Shown: positions 1 to 9,099, counted from the stretch's first letter. The stretch: 64,000 nt of DNA from Steromphala cineraria (GCA_916613615.1 OU744732.1:30824673-30888672), one strand, 5' to 3'. Numbers and translations are program-made. The notes: a model not told the origin generated them from the letters alone.

Positions 1-445
1 GAGATTTGTACAGTACTGTCAAATATACATGTCTTCTTGGTGGACACTACGGCTTTTGAAGTAAGCATATGTCTTTGTAGTTTGGTTAGTAAGATTTTCT
101 TGTCATTGATAATTCCCCTTGGCACTTGACCTTGGTCATGTTTTTCGTGAAGGAAAAATTATAAAAATTAAATATTTTGAACTTCAGTGATATATTGTGA
201 GGCCATCATCTTATAAGATATGTATCAAAAATTTGATTCATAACTGTAATGAAAACTTTGATTGTAAATATTATTTGTCCAAAGGGGCAAAATAACACCT
301 ACTTAATCCTACCATAATCAGATTCTCAATACTGAGCGCTTGTTTCGGACACATCTGCTTTGTCTGGAAGTCAATTGTGTCAAGATGATTACCTTGAGCG
401 TTGTAATCAGCTTTCAGGCGAATTACAAAAATGACAATAAAGTAT
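1..445 (+). repeat. Block shared in inverted orientation with 9100-9523
   Basis: Base 1 onward matches the reverse complement of 9523 backward; for example CATGTCTTCTTGGTGG at about 30 and its complement near 9481. The match continues to about 441, which pairs with 9108. Immediately after it, the direct copy A/copy B match begins. The first 75 bases also resemble 43280-43370 and 49640-49740. Confidence 0.8.
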
Positions 446-644
446 TGTCTGCAATACCACGTACACGAAACAGATTCCAGTTAGCATACATCCGACCTGT
501 TGAAGCAGTCAGCAATTACTCAAAAGCGTTAACATCGTGGTTTTCACAATAAAGAAGTTGTTATCAAGATAAAATTGAGGTTAAATTTACCTGGCGACAA
601 CCAATTTATTGAACCATAACTCATCTGAATCATCCAAATGTGAC

Positions 645-770
645 TCTAATAATAATAATGATAAACAGTATTTATAGAGCGCTTCTGTCCATGAATTGTC
701 AATATTCTTCCATCAGTTGTCCAAGCGCATTTACAGATCCTAGTAAACATATTTGGAAAAGAGATATGAT
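645..770 (-). mobile_element. LINE 3'-tail relic
   Basis: TAATAATAATAATGATAAACAG followed by TTTATAGAGCGCTTCTGTCC and a CAAGCGCATTTACA word is the typical reverse-complemented 3' end of CR1/L2-like LINEs. It resembles 35712-35790. It is absent from the matching place in copy B, so it inserted in A after duplication or was lost in B. No coding part remains. Confidence 0.5.
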
Positions 771-1851
771 GTAATATTTCACACAAAATCAATGTTCAAA
801 TGCATATCATTTTGAAATTTACTCAATTTAACATTGTGCTGTGCCTTTCTTTCCCTTTTTTGTTTACTTCTGATCTGTTTCCTATTTTTTGGAGGACAAC
901 ATACATATGTAAAGCAACTGACATATTGATGACCGAACGCTAAACCATTACCTCTAACTCCCTCTTTTTTATGATTAAATTTATTTTTAAACGTTTCCTT
1001 TAAAAGTTACTTTTAAGTTCAGGTTCTTCTCAATACAACTACATTTACATCTAGTGGTCATATTTTGTGTTATATATTTTGTTACGTGTCAAAGTGCCTT
1101 AACAAAATGAACCTTTTCACCCTCGACTATGAATAGATTTAAAACAAAGACAAATAGTATATATTTCAATACATAATCTACTCATCTCTTGTCAAGTTAC
1201 CTTTTGTAGTAAATACGTGATGACTTCTGTTTTTTTCATTAACCAAGGCCCACACAAATAATGATTTTTTAAAAAAGGTTTTGTTCTTTTATCCATTTCC
1301 TAATTACTGTGTGACGTTTATAAGGCAAGTATATTTTTGATGACAGTGAATAGCTGGTTTGAGATCGTATTATTTACATATAATGACCCTCCTTAATTGT
1401 GTTCTCGTTTGAAATGAATAATATCAGGATTGTGATTTCCGTTATTTGTTTTGAACGTATATGACATTGTAATGTGTATGTTCTAAATGATAGGTCCTAT
1501 AATTGTCATCTAATGCCAATTTTTCCACTGTTTTATCGACATCCAATAGTTCGTAACATATGATAAAAGCATTGAAGTAAATTACCTTAGCAATACCTTA
1601 AAAGTGTAATAAAATACGCAATACAATGCATTGAATAATTATTACACAATATACAAAGACAATGAAACGAATAATAAAATACGCAATCACAGAAAGTAAA
1701 TTTAAAACACTTTTACGGATCTATTTGTTTGTTAAACTGTATTTGATTATTTTTTTATAGTTAGTACAGTATGTTTCCATGATTATAAATTTTTTAATTA
1801 TTTTTTGCGTTATAAATGCAAAATTTCTTCAATAGTCGTTTTCTACGCACT

Positions 1852-1978
1852 GCAGAGTCACAATAGCTCATTTAAGCCTTCTCCCTGCAATAATACTAGC
1901 AGCTGTGATGTAAGTGAAATACTTTTGTAAGCGGAGTTAAACCCCATAACTACTCACCTCAATGGAGCTTAACAGAGG
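1852..1978 (+). mobile_element. SINE 3' relic (5' part deleted)
   Basis: This matches the 3' 120 bases of the SINEs at 10975 and 18861 (CTCCCTGCAATAATACTAGC, then GTAAGTGAAATACTTTTGTAAGCGGAGTTAAAC). The orthologous site in copy B holds the nearly complete element, so the head was lost in copy A. Confidence 0.8.
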
Positions 1979-2183
1979 AAACTAATTTGTTTAAGAAATC
2001 TTTTGTTATTGCTTTATGTCATTTCTCAACAAAGCTGGCTCAAAAACGTTCCCCTGTTGCTATTGAATTCAACCTTCAGGTACATGAATCAGTCAGCAAC
2101 TTCTTCGGACATTTACTTCATGGAACGGAACTCAGAATTTCGTTTCCGGGGCATAACTCTAAAATATTAGACTTTGCTCGTTG

Positions 2184-2400
2184 ACACTTGATATGTCCTC
2201 TCCCCTTACGCCTCTCCTTATGAACATCAAATGAGCAAAAGAAGTCAAACTTTGTTAGCAGCTTCATTGACATTTCTTCCCTCGACTGGTGACTGTTACC
2301 GGTGTTGAGCTCTGTAATCGCGATCTCATCACTCTTTCCTTGAATTAGTCTCTTTGGCGACCCCTCTTGGGGCGTTACGTCATTAATGGAAACTTAAATC
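2184..2400 (+). repeat. Module R, copy 1
   Basis: This is a conserved block of unknown nature. Shared words are TTAGCAGCTTCATTGACATT, TGTTGAGCTCTGTAATCGC, TTAGTCTCTTTGGCGACC and GGCGTTACGTCATTAATGG. The same words in the same order recur in five other copies. There is no shared reading frame that I can see, and no target-site duplication or terminal repeat. Confidence 0.75.
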
Positions 2401-2566
2401 CTGCAAGTGTTTTGATAAGATTCTTGTGAGATTTGTCAGGTTGCTGCTCATGTTTATTCTTTGACTTCTTTATTCGTGTGTTTCTTCGTTCTACAGACCA
2501 TGTCAAAATTGAATGACAAAGGAACATTTTTTTATTGACAAGAGGAAATAGATCCTAACATTTCTT

Positions 2567-2729
2567 TTACTCTGTTTCTCACAAAGCACATATGTAAGGT
2601 TATGCATGATAAATGTGAAAAACTAACAAACCAGAATTTGGGCTCAAAAACTTTAATGCTGGAAATGCCCTAACAATTTGCAATTAAAGATTACATGAAC
2701 TTTTGACAAGAAGGGTGAATAATTACCCA
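2567..2729 (-). repeat. Split direct repeat B, terminal (3') copy
   Basis: This is the 163-bp outer copy of repeat B and forms the 3' end of the element. The flanking duplication sequence ends at 2566. Confidence 0.88.
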
Positions 2730-2888
2730 TAAACATAAAAATGGACAAAATCGTTAAAGCGCTGAATGTAGTATACTTGACTAGTGGTATGCGAGTAGTC
2801 AAGCCATGCAAGGCTGAGGTAGAAATTACCTGCGTTACCAATGCCCCAGGAAGGCTACCAATAATGCTACTGGGTGGGCAAGGGTGGG
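2730..2888 (-). other. Spacer between internal A and terminal B repeats, with hairpin
   Basis: This is 159 bp of element sequence found only once in the window. An 8-bp perfect stem (CTTGACTA at 2776-2783 with TAGTCAAG at 2796-2803, 12-nt loop) lies within it. No ORF of note. Confidence 0.6.
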
Positions 2889-3039
2889 ATAAAAAACTTT
2901 ACTGCATAGCGTTGCGACGTGAAGCTGTCTGCTGCGGCTGCCAGTTAGCCATGACACAAAGAGGATAACTGCGCATGCGCTTGTACAAAGGGAGATAAAC
3001 GCAACTCCTAAAAAATAATTCACAGAATGAATTAAATCT
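2889..3039 (-). repeat. Split direct repeat A, internal copy
   Basis: This is identical by eye over 151 bp to the terminal copy at 7007-7157. It abuts internal repeat B at 3039/3040, so the A-B junction here reproduces the two outer ends of the element joined together. That is what the circular-intermediate model for these elements requires. Confidence 0.9.
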
Positions 3040-3198
3040 TTACTCTGTTACTCACAAAGCACATATGTAAGGGTATGCATGATAAATGTGAAAAACTAAC
3101 CAGAATTTGGGCTCAAAAACTTTAATGCTGGAAATGCCCTTACAATTTGCAATTAAAGATTACATGAACTTTTGACAAGAAGGGTGAATAATTACCCA
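3040..3198 (-). repeat. Split direct repeat B, internal copy
   Basis: This is about 159 bp. It matches 2567-2729 except for roughly three substitutions and a 4-bp indel (AACAAACC versus AACC). It lies downstream of the recombinase gene. Confidence 0.88.
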
Positions 3199-3246
3199 AA
3201 AGACCCAAATTCAAGTTTGAAATTGAAATGAAATGATAACATATGG

Positions 3247-3281
<35 letters not shown>

Positions 3282-3357
3282 ATTGTGTGCTTAGTTACAT
3301 GGAAAGTTTTGCTTAACAATACAATAAGTCAGGGAAGTGGAACAATAATAAGTTAAC
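3199..3357 (-). other. Element 3' non-coding region with 33-base A/T homopolymer
   Basis: This lies between the recombinase stop and internal repeat B. It contains an uninterrupted run of 33 A on the plus strand (3247-3279), which is poly-T on the coding strand. A homopolymer of this length may be unstable or mis-sized in assembly. Confidence 0.7.
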
Positions 3358-4365
3358 TTAAAATGACACTTTGTCCACCATGCTGTGAACTGCCGAATGA
3401 AGGTCCTTCATTGATGAGTCAACATATCTAACGTAGGCATCGCTTTGCCAGAAACCAAGTCTTTGAACCATTTTCAAGGGAATTCCAGCTCGAACTGCCC
3501 ATGTTGCACCACCCCTTCTGAAGGAGTGTCCACCAAACTGTGACCCATCCAAACCGCATAGGTTCAACACTCTACGCAAGTGCTGAAGGAACCCTGTATA
3601 CTTCAGAGGCGTTTTGTTTATCACAAAGAGGGGACCCATCGGATCCTCACCCTGAGACACTCTGATATAGTCTGCCAAGGCAGAAGCCGGACAGAGAGGG
3701 TGGTCTTTGACCAAAGGTAACGGGACCTGAACTACTCTCTCCCTGAATTGCACAGTCTTAGAGAAACGCAGGTTAAGTACATAACCTGCATCTTTTACAA
3801 TAACATCACTGCGGCGCACAAACTTCCCAGGTTTTTCTTTCAATAAAAAATTGTTTGGCCGCAACAATCCAAAGAATCCCACAAGGCAAGCCGCCCAAAA
3901 AGCAATATCCTCTACACACCGCAGATTCAACTTGCCTTGCATTAAGAGTAATATAGCTGGGGTGATAGGCTCCACACATGACTGACTAGCACCTTTGATT
4001 CTCTTCAGCCCTATTAGAGTCTGTTTAACCCCCCATTGATCAGACACTGGACTGGGCAATCCTTGTGCTCTGTGTAGTTGTGTTACTATATTCAAGTAAC
4101 AGACAATAGATCCATAGGACAAACTTTTCTCCTCTGCTAAATAAGCTATATACAATTCAACAAGTTCTGGCTGCAACGGCACTTCATTGACTTGCAGGAT
4201 AGCACAAAATGTTTTGTATGTCTTCAAATGTGTGGAGTATACCCTCTTTGTGGAGTCTGCCCAGGCCGCTGATTTGTACTTCAAAGCAGCTGCACGGATT
4301 CTCTTCAACCTGGCACTTCCATTTGGACCTGATAAAAGCACAAGACATATGCTGACACATTTCAT
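3358..4365 (-). CDS. Tyrosine recombinase (integrase) of the Ngaro-type element, intact
   Basis: This is a 335-codon uninterrupted ORF. An N-terminal SAM-like core-binding region (about 30-110, WADSTKRVYSTHLKTYKTFC) is followed by the catalytic domain. The conserved set is complete: R169 (GLLRP), K203 (RFSK), H280 and R283 (GGHSFRRGG), W306 (GFWQSDAY) and the likely nucleophile Y314. Members of this family join circular or linear cDNA to the target by strand exchange, without target-site duplication. This matches the clean empty site seen in copy B. The gene overlaps the end of the RNase H frame by about 180 bases. It is the only enzyme of this copy with no visible lesion, so it could in principle still be expressed. 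Confidence 0.92.
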   Translation of the reverse strand: MKCVSICLVLLSGPNGSARLKRIRAAALKYKSAAWADSTKRVYSTHLKTYKTFCAILQVNEVPLQPELVELYIAYLAEEKSLSYGSIVCYLNIVTQLHRAQGLPSPVSDQWGVKQTLIGLKRIKGASQSCVEPITPAILLLMQGKLNLRCVEDIAFWAACLVGFFGLLRPNNFLLKEKPGKFVRRSDVIVKDAGYVLNLRFSKTVQFRERVVQVPLPLVKDHPLCPASALADYIRVSQGEDPMGPLFVINKTPLKYTGFLQHLRRVLNLCGLDGSQFGGHSFRRGGATWAVRAGIPLKMVQRLGFWQSDAYVRYVDSSMKDLHSAVHSMVDKVSF

Positions 4366-5191
4366 TTAGCGATAAACTGCCACATGCAAGATTTGGCATA
4401 CATTCGTACAGGCTTGAGAACCCCCCATCCTCATGGAGCCTAGACGCTGCATCAGCCCTGTTATTCTTTTTGCCGGGTATATGAACTGCAGTTAAGGCAA
4501 AATTATACTTGATTTTTAACCAAAAAAGTCCCTTCAAAAATGTCATTGTCTGTTTACTTTTGCAAGACCCTTTATTGATCCATGCACGAGCTGAGACATT
4601 GTCTGTATAGACCACTACTTGTTTATTTTTCCAAACTTTTGACCATCTATAAGCAGCTGCCACAATAACTATGGTCTCTTTTTCATTAATATGATGATTC
4701 TGCAAGCTTGGAAAATCTGTAGACCAGTTAATATAAAAATAATCCCCATCATGACATGCTCCACAGCCTTGATCAGAAGCATCTGAATACACATATTTCA
4801 CATCTCTAAGGTCTTTTATCCTTACAGTTCCATTAAAACTCTTTAGAAATGTTTGCCACCATGCCAAGTCTGTCATGAAGTCTTTAGATAGGATGATTTT
4901 GTGAGATCTGCACTTTACACTATCTTTCAGGGATAACATTTGACGTAAAAATGTCCGCCCACCTGAGACCACTTGGCATGCCCAATTAAGCCTACCTATC
5001 AATACTTCTAACTGCTTCTTGCTTGCCCTCTTTCTGTGACTAAATTCCTCTATCATTTCAGCAAAAGTTTTTAACTTGTCATTTGGCAAACTAAGGGTAA
5101 AGGTACAAGTGTCAATATCTACACCAAGAAATTGGAGCTTCTGGGAAGGTCCTTCCACTTTAGACCAGTTGATCTGAAATCCTAACTTGCG
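4184..5191 (-). CDS. RT thumb plus RNase H domain of the Ngaro-type element (5'-broken)
   Basis: The frame is open from just after the TAA at 5192 and ends at 4184; a GTG at 5158 is only its first nominal start codon. Numbering from that GTG, residues 1-100 are RT thumb/connection (FLGVDIDT, then an RLNWACQVV helix). Residues about 120-240 are RNase H with its acidic residues visible: D126 in YSDAS, E159 or E161 in NEKET, D186 in YTDN and D236 in NRADAASR. RNase H removes the RNA strand during cDNA synthesis. The last 180 bases overlap the recombinase gene in another frame, as is usual for DIRS/Ngaro elements. Catalytic residues look intact, but translation from the natural start would be blocked by the upstream stop. 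Confidence 0.85.
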   Translation of the reverse strand, partial: RKLGFQINWSKVEGPSQKLQFLGVDIDTCTFTLSLPNDKLKTFAEMIEEFSHRKRASKKQLEVLIGRLNWACQVVSGGRTFLRQMLSLKDSVKCRSHKIILSKDFMTDLAWWQTFLKSFNGTVRIKDLRDVKYVYSDASDQGCGACHDGDYFYINWSTDFPSLQNHHINEKETIVIVAAAYRWSKVWKNKQVVVYTDNVSARAWINKGSCKSKQTMTFLKGLFWLKIKYNFALTAVHIPGKKNNRADAASRLHEDGGFSSLYECMPNLACGSLSLNEMCQHMSCAFIRSKWKCQVEENPCSCFEVQISGLGRLHKEGILHTFEDIQNILCYPASQ

Positions 5192-5575
5192 TTAGAGGCG
5201 TAAAAGTAACTTCTGGCCATTCAAGCATGTAGTACTATCACTTGAAATAACTAAGAAATCATCTAGGTACGCAATGACAACTATCTTATAAAGTGACAAC
5301 ATGGTGGCACAAACAGCATCACTCAATGTCTGAAACACCTGTGGGCTCTTTGCACATCCAAAGGGTAGTTTTGTATCCGCAAGGAATGTACCTTTACTGT
5401 CGCCCTCAAATCTCCAACATAAACCAGTCAAATCATATTCAGTGGGGTGTATCTTCACAGACCGATATGCATGTCTCAAGTCAATTTTTGTTAACCAGTC
5501 TCCTGGCTTAATCAACTCACAAGCCTTTCTTAAGTCTGAATAGTGTACACTGGTATCAGTAATATAGCTGTTCAT
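5192..5575 (-). pseudogene. Reverse transcriptase palm core, ends at in-frame stop
   Basis: This 127-codon frame carries the RT catalytic core. The first metal-binding aspartate is in KIDLRHAY (D32). A fold motif LPFGCAKSPQVFQ follows at about 70-82, and the YLDD box is at residues 103-106 (D105, D106). These are typical of DIRS/Ngaro-class reverse transcriptases. A TAA at 5194-5192 interrupts the gene. The same frame continues open on the other side into the RNase H region without any shift, so this is a single nonsense mutation in a once continuous RT-RNase H polyprotein. The ATG at 5575 is internal; the real N-terminal part is in the neighbouring frame. Confidence 0.85.
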
Positions 5576-6084
5576 AGAACACTTATCTGGCCTACTCCCA
5601 TCATGTATGAGTCTGACCTTATCTTGCTTTTAGGGATAGCTCCCAGTGAACTTACAATAGCTGGTTGATAATCCAAAATCACATAATTTCCACAGTTAAA
5701 CTCTTCGATAATCTGTTTTTCCACCTGTTCTCGATACAGTTCTGATGATATGGCATTTTTAACAAAAACTTTTTCCTTACTTATTTCAGGAGTGTCTCTC
5801 AATTTAAACCCATGTTGAATACCTTCAAGGATATATTCCCGTCTAGGGTAGTTCACTGGGAGGAGTTCTTCCCAAGCGTCATAAACTAGGCTCGATTCTG
5901 ATGAGTCAAGGCCGGATCTCCCCGTAACCCCTGACCATTGTCCACTCTCTGAAAGTTTTTTGGATGAATAGGATTTGACTCGAACCCAGAACTCCTGCTG
6001 CCCATATTCCCATGAACGATTTCTGCATGAGGCATTAGGCAAATTGAACACACATGGGCCCAGCGACAATCCCTGCGGAAACAT
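5572..6084 (-). pseudogene. Reverse transcriptase, N-terminal part, cut by frameshift
   Basis: This 170-codon frame overlaps the end of gag. From about residue 73 it reads like the linker and fingers region of a DIRS/Ngaro-class RT: an alternation of EEL, YPRREYILEG and a basic-aromatic stretch. It ends in the conserved SLGAIPKSK segment that normally precedes the first palm motif. Immediately after that segment, near 5628-5634, the reading shifts. The next bases are in register with the RT core frame at 5192-5575 (one base out), whereas this frame runs into a nonsense tail and stop. I treat it as an indel in the RT gene. I do not see a slippery heptamer that would argue for programmed shifting. 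Confidence 0.75.
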
Positions 6085-6641
6085 TGATCACGGTTAAAGT
6101 TCCTACATATCTCTCTGCCTGCAGGTGTGAAAGGCCCTGGTGCCCTTTTCCTAGGCATTTCACTGTTAATGTTATTCTGAACTTTGGTACCTTGACTCTG
6201 AGCAAATTTCGGGATGAGCCTTAAATCTCTGAGTTCCTGGATGTAATAACCCCACTCAAAGTTTTCGATAGCTTGTCTCTCCCTATATTCATTGTCGTAT
6301 AGAAGTATGCTTTGCCATGCATACCTTGAAGCTAGGCGATAGGTGTCCTGTGTGTATTTTAGGTAATCTAGGTAGCCTCCCTGTGAATTTAGCCTTCCTT
6401 GAAGAACGAGTTCTGCCATGATTCTAGCATTTGCGTAGCCCCACTGCTCTATAGATATGTCAGTTACACTAGGTTTTCTTTTCCCCAAGTTTAATCTGGC
6501 CCCATTTCCAATGTTGAACTCCATGTCGGTAGCATATTTTTCGTCCCAAATAAAGTCAACAATTTTCAAGTGTTTGTTTTTTGCTAGCTCACCTCGCAAA
6601 AGCCCAGTTTGATTCACACGTTTCGTTCGACCTGTCTTCAA
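5886..6641 (-). CDS. Gag-like protein with CCCH and CCHH zinc fingers, Ngaro-type element
   Basis: This is a 251-codon frame. Residues about 40-145 form an aromatic, helical-looking core (YLDYLKYTQDTYRLASRYAW) of the kind seen upstream of RT in this retroelement class. A C-X7-C-X4-C-X3-H finger follows (C179, C187, C192, H196). It is immediately followed by a C-X2-C-X3-H-X4-H cluster (C198, C201, H205, H210). Cysteine/histidine fingers in Gag normally bind the element's RNA, so RNA packaging is the likely job. Its 3' 200 bases overlap the RT frame (5572-6084), a common gag-pol arrangement in YR retroelements. The listed start is TTG at the ORF overlap; a true start probably lies in the upstream frame (6994). 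Confidence 0.75.
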   Translation of the reverse strand: MKTGRTKRVNQTGLLRGELAKNKHLKIVDFIWDEKYATDMEFNIGNGARLNLGKRKPSVTDISIEQWGYANARIMAELVLQGRLNSQGGYLDYLKYTQDTYRLASRYAWQSILLYDNEYRERQAIENFEWGYYIQELRDLRLIPKFAQSQGTKVQNNINSEMPRKRAPGPFTPAGREICRNFNRDQCFRRDCRWAHVCSICLMPHAEIVHGNMGSRSSGFESNPIHPKNFQRVDNGQGLRGDPALTHQNRA

Positions 6642-6994
6642 ACGGAAGTTTGCTCCCGGAGATTTGTAGGGGAAGGGAGGTAACTCTCCTCTTCATAATT
6701 TGATAGTTTGCGCTTTTCCAGTTCAATTTCTTTCTTTAATTCCACCGTCTTTCTTTCCAATTTCAACATTTCTAATTCCTTTTCTAATTCTAGACAAGTC
6801 TTCTTAAGATCATTTTCCAGTTTCGGTTTAGGCGCTGAGATGAAACTGTCTTCCCCGCCAACAGGCCCGTCGCATGTTAAAAGCGTGCGATTTAAAAGCG
6901 GCGAATCTTCCTTCTGGACATCCTGCTCCCATGCAATTAACGACTTCAGATGACCTCCCGCACCTTTTCTTTTCGGTTTCTCGGCCATTTTCAC
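6638..6994 (-). CDS. Gag N-terminal part (coiled coil), first ORF of the Ngaro-type element
   Basis: This is a 118-codon frame that starts at ATG about 13 bases inside the terminal A repeat. It is lysine-rich at the N terminus. From about residue 58 to 98 it is a highly charged run of Leu/Glu/Lys heptad-like sequence (for example LELEKELEMLKLERK), which I read as a coiled coil. Such a segment would suit particle assembly by a Gag protein, but that role is inferred from position. The frame ends TTGA-overlapping the next frame, and the next frame stays open a little upstream of its own first codon. The two are therefore probably one gag gene split by a single-base indel or a frameshift site near 6640-6690. 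Confidence 0.65.
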   Translation of the reverse strand: MKMAEKPKRKGAGGHLKSLIAWEQDVQKEDSPLLNRTLLTCDGPVGGEDSFISAPKPKLENDLKKTCLELEKELEMLKLERKTVELKKEIELEKRKLSNYEEESYLPSPTNLREQTSV

Positions 6995-7006
6995 TTAAAT
7001 ATGACA

Positions 7007-7157
7007 ATAAAAAACTTTACTGCATAGCGTTGCGACGTGAAGCTGTCTGCTGCGGCTGCCAGTTAGCCATGACACAAAGAGGATAACTGCGCATGCGCTT
7101 GTACAAAGGGAGATAAACGCAACTCCTAAAAAATAATTCACAGAATGAATTAAATCT
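7007..7157 (-). repeat. Split direct repeat A, terminal (5') copy
   Basis: This 151-bp sequence is identical by eye to 2889-3039. It forms the 5' end of the Ngaro-type element. It contains the GC-rich word GCGCATGCGC and an AAGGGAGATAAA word, and the element promoter would be expected here. The right flank of the duplication copy resumes at 7158. Confidence 0.9.
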
Positions 7158-7690
7158 ACTTCTTTCGTCCAAAACAAATGACGTGGATATCTCAAAGCAA
7201 TATTCTCATGCTTTGATCATGAGACAAGATGTAAGCTTTATAAGTCTTCTCCTCTAACTGCTCTCTGCATGTTCTAACGTATAAGCATCAACTGAGCATG
7301 AGAGTTCTCTTGGAGATTTGGGGAATATCTATCGACCTTTGTCAGAGGCTTCATTCACATTTCTTACCTTTGTCAGAGGCTTCATTCACATTTCTTCCCT
7401 TGACGTTAAGTGTTACCAGTGTTAAACTCTGTAATCAATTTTCTTTTGTAAATAAGTCTCTTTGACGACCTTCCTGAAGGCGTATTCTCATTCATGGAAA
7501 TTATCAATGAAGGTGTTTTTTTAATATCTAATTTATTAAGAAATTGCAAGGTATCTGGTCTAAGATTCGAATTTGTCCTTTTTATATGTCACACGAAAGG
7601 TTTCTGTCAGAGGAGCAAAATACATGGTTTACAAACTAATTTAGATATTTGGTCATTTCTTTATAATTTCTTTGATTTCTAAATGATTTT
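7158..7690 (+). repeat. Segmental duplication copy A, right arm
   Basis: This continues the match to copy B (11818-12340) on the far side of the retrotransposon, through the block around 7545-7690 (AAGGTATCTGGTCTAAGATT in both). A local 31-bp tandem duplication (7341-7371 and 7372-7402) is present only here. Confidence 0.85.
7205..7505 (+). repeat. Module R, copy 2 (extended)
   Basis: The core matches copy 1. It extends leftward to TTTGATCATGAGACAAGATG and CTTTATAAGTCTTCTCC, shared with copies at 11875 and 51.3 kb. It contains the 31-bp tandem duplication. Confidence 0.75.
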
Positions 7691-9099
7691 GATGTCATGC
7701 CTTTGAAACAGACGTCAGGTGCATATTCAACGTGCCAACTGTAAACATGTTGCCAAGATGCCAAAGAGTTGTCCTGATACAGTATATTCAGGAAGAGACT
7801 TCTAAAAAGGCGGAAAAATTAACATATCCACTATATTGGATTTTATTAGATTTAAAATTTTCATCATATATGCTTTATTACGCAATTACACAATACATTT
7901 CAAAATTAAATTAAGGAACGATGTCTTTCCTTCATGTAGCAGTTCACGTATCTGTCTCTCTTACCCTTGGAAGTCTTCCTCCCTGAATCAAAACTTCAAA
8001 TGAACAAGGTGCTGCTTCTATTGACAGAGAGAATATCCTCCAGCGTTTGTTAGCAGCTTCATTGACATTTCTTCCCTTGACGTGGTCCTGTGTTTAGCTC
8101 TGTAATCGCAATTTTGTCACGTTGTCCTAAAATTAACCTCTTTGACGACCTCGATGTAGGCCTTATATCTTGAAAGGAAACCCATGCATACTGTTTAAGA
8201 ATTACTCGTTTTCGCAATTTGCTATTTGCCTCTGAATGACAATTCTTGGCGTATTTTTAATTCGATATTGAGAAATGACACTTAACCCTTTACAACGTGA
8301 TTTACATTTTTACTGCAAGGATGTTTATAGGATTCAATGCAAAATATGTTCCAAGGCAATTGGCAATATGCTTTATTCTGCCATTCCAAGGAATAAATAT
8401 AATTTTCATTTAAAGCACGCCATTTGGGCCAGTAAAAATATCAATAGAATATGTATAAAGAATGCAACGTTAACCGGCTAGTACGATATAAGTATATATA
8501 TTTTTATTCGTTTTGCTACCTATTTCATTCATTACCTTAAATAGATCAAGGAATGAACAGAGTGAGTTTTTTGTCTTGAGCTTAATAGCTCACGACGTTT
8601 GATTAGACAGATAATGATAGTAATGAAGAACTTGTCTTAAGAAACCCGATAAGATAATGCTGATAAATAGCTTAATGAGAATCCATAGTAAACTTTATCA
8701 AAACGTCGTTTTGTGTATCTACATGTCTCCTGTCCTGTATTGTTTTTATGTTTGACAGCTAATAAGCTAATAATGAGTTCCAAGAAAGTAAAAAGTAGAT
8801 TTATGGCTTCATGGAATCAAACATCTTGTCATCAGATAAATCTGTTTCGAAATTATCTGCCCTTGATAACGATAAGCCGACCTGTGAACAACCGACTTTT
8901 TGGTCATTAAAGGAACCTAAGAAAATAAAACGAATAACTATTGATACGTCCCGCTGATTTGAAAGCATAAATTTGATAAAAGTAAATAAAGGGTTGGACG
9001 ATAGTGTCATCGTGTCATAGTGTCAATCATTTACAACTTTGTATCGACAAATACTGTTAGGATAGAAATTTCGGTAACCACTCATGGAACATACATGTA
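7691..9099. other. No gene recognised; contains module R copy 3
   Basis: Apart from module R copy 3 this is AT-rich sequence with short frames only. I see no repeat boundary or RNA gene. Confidence 0.5.
7935..8190 (+). repeat. Module R, copy 3
   Basis: It carries the core words TTAGCAGCTTCATTGACATT, TTAGCTCTGTAATCGCAATT and TTAACCTCTTTGACGACCTC, about 700 bp after copy 2. No gene is seen between them. Confidence 0.7.

Larger units (their letters stand above)
448..2566 (+). repeat. Segmental duplication copy A, left arm
   Basis: This is collinear, at high identity by eye, with about 9712-11817. Examples are the TGTCTGCAATACCACGTACA block, 1130-1330 with 10190-10390, 1610-1790 with 10680-10850, and 2455-2566 with 11690-11817. 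Differences include a LINE-tail insertion at 645-770 (A only) and loss of the 5' part of a SINE (intact in B at about 10975-11280). No protein-coding gene is recognised; the frames present are short and not shared. Confidence 0.85.
2567..7157 (-). mobile_element. Ngaro/PAT-type tyrosine-recombinase retrotransposon, full length, 4591 bp
   Basis: On the minus strand the order is terminal repeat A (7157-7007), gag, RT, RNase H, tyrosine recombinase, internal repeat B (3198-3040), internal repeat A (3039-2889), a 159-bp spacer and terminal repeat B (2729-2567). This A-ORFs-B-A-B split direct repeat is the known hallmark of PAT and Ngaro elements. DIRS-1 proper has inverted repeats instead. I see no methyltransferase domain, which favours Ngaro. 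The ends are fixed by a paralogous empty site in copy B of the local duplication, where the left flank (ending 2566) and right flank (starting 7158) meet at 11817/11818. There is no target-site duplication, as expected for integration by a tyrosine recombinase. The subfamily is inferred and would need a phylogeny. Confidence 0.9.
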
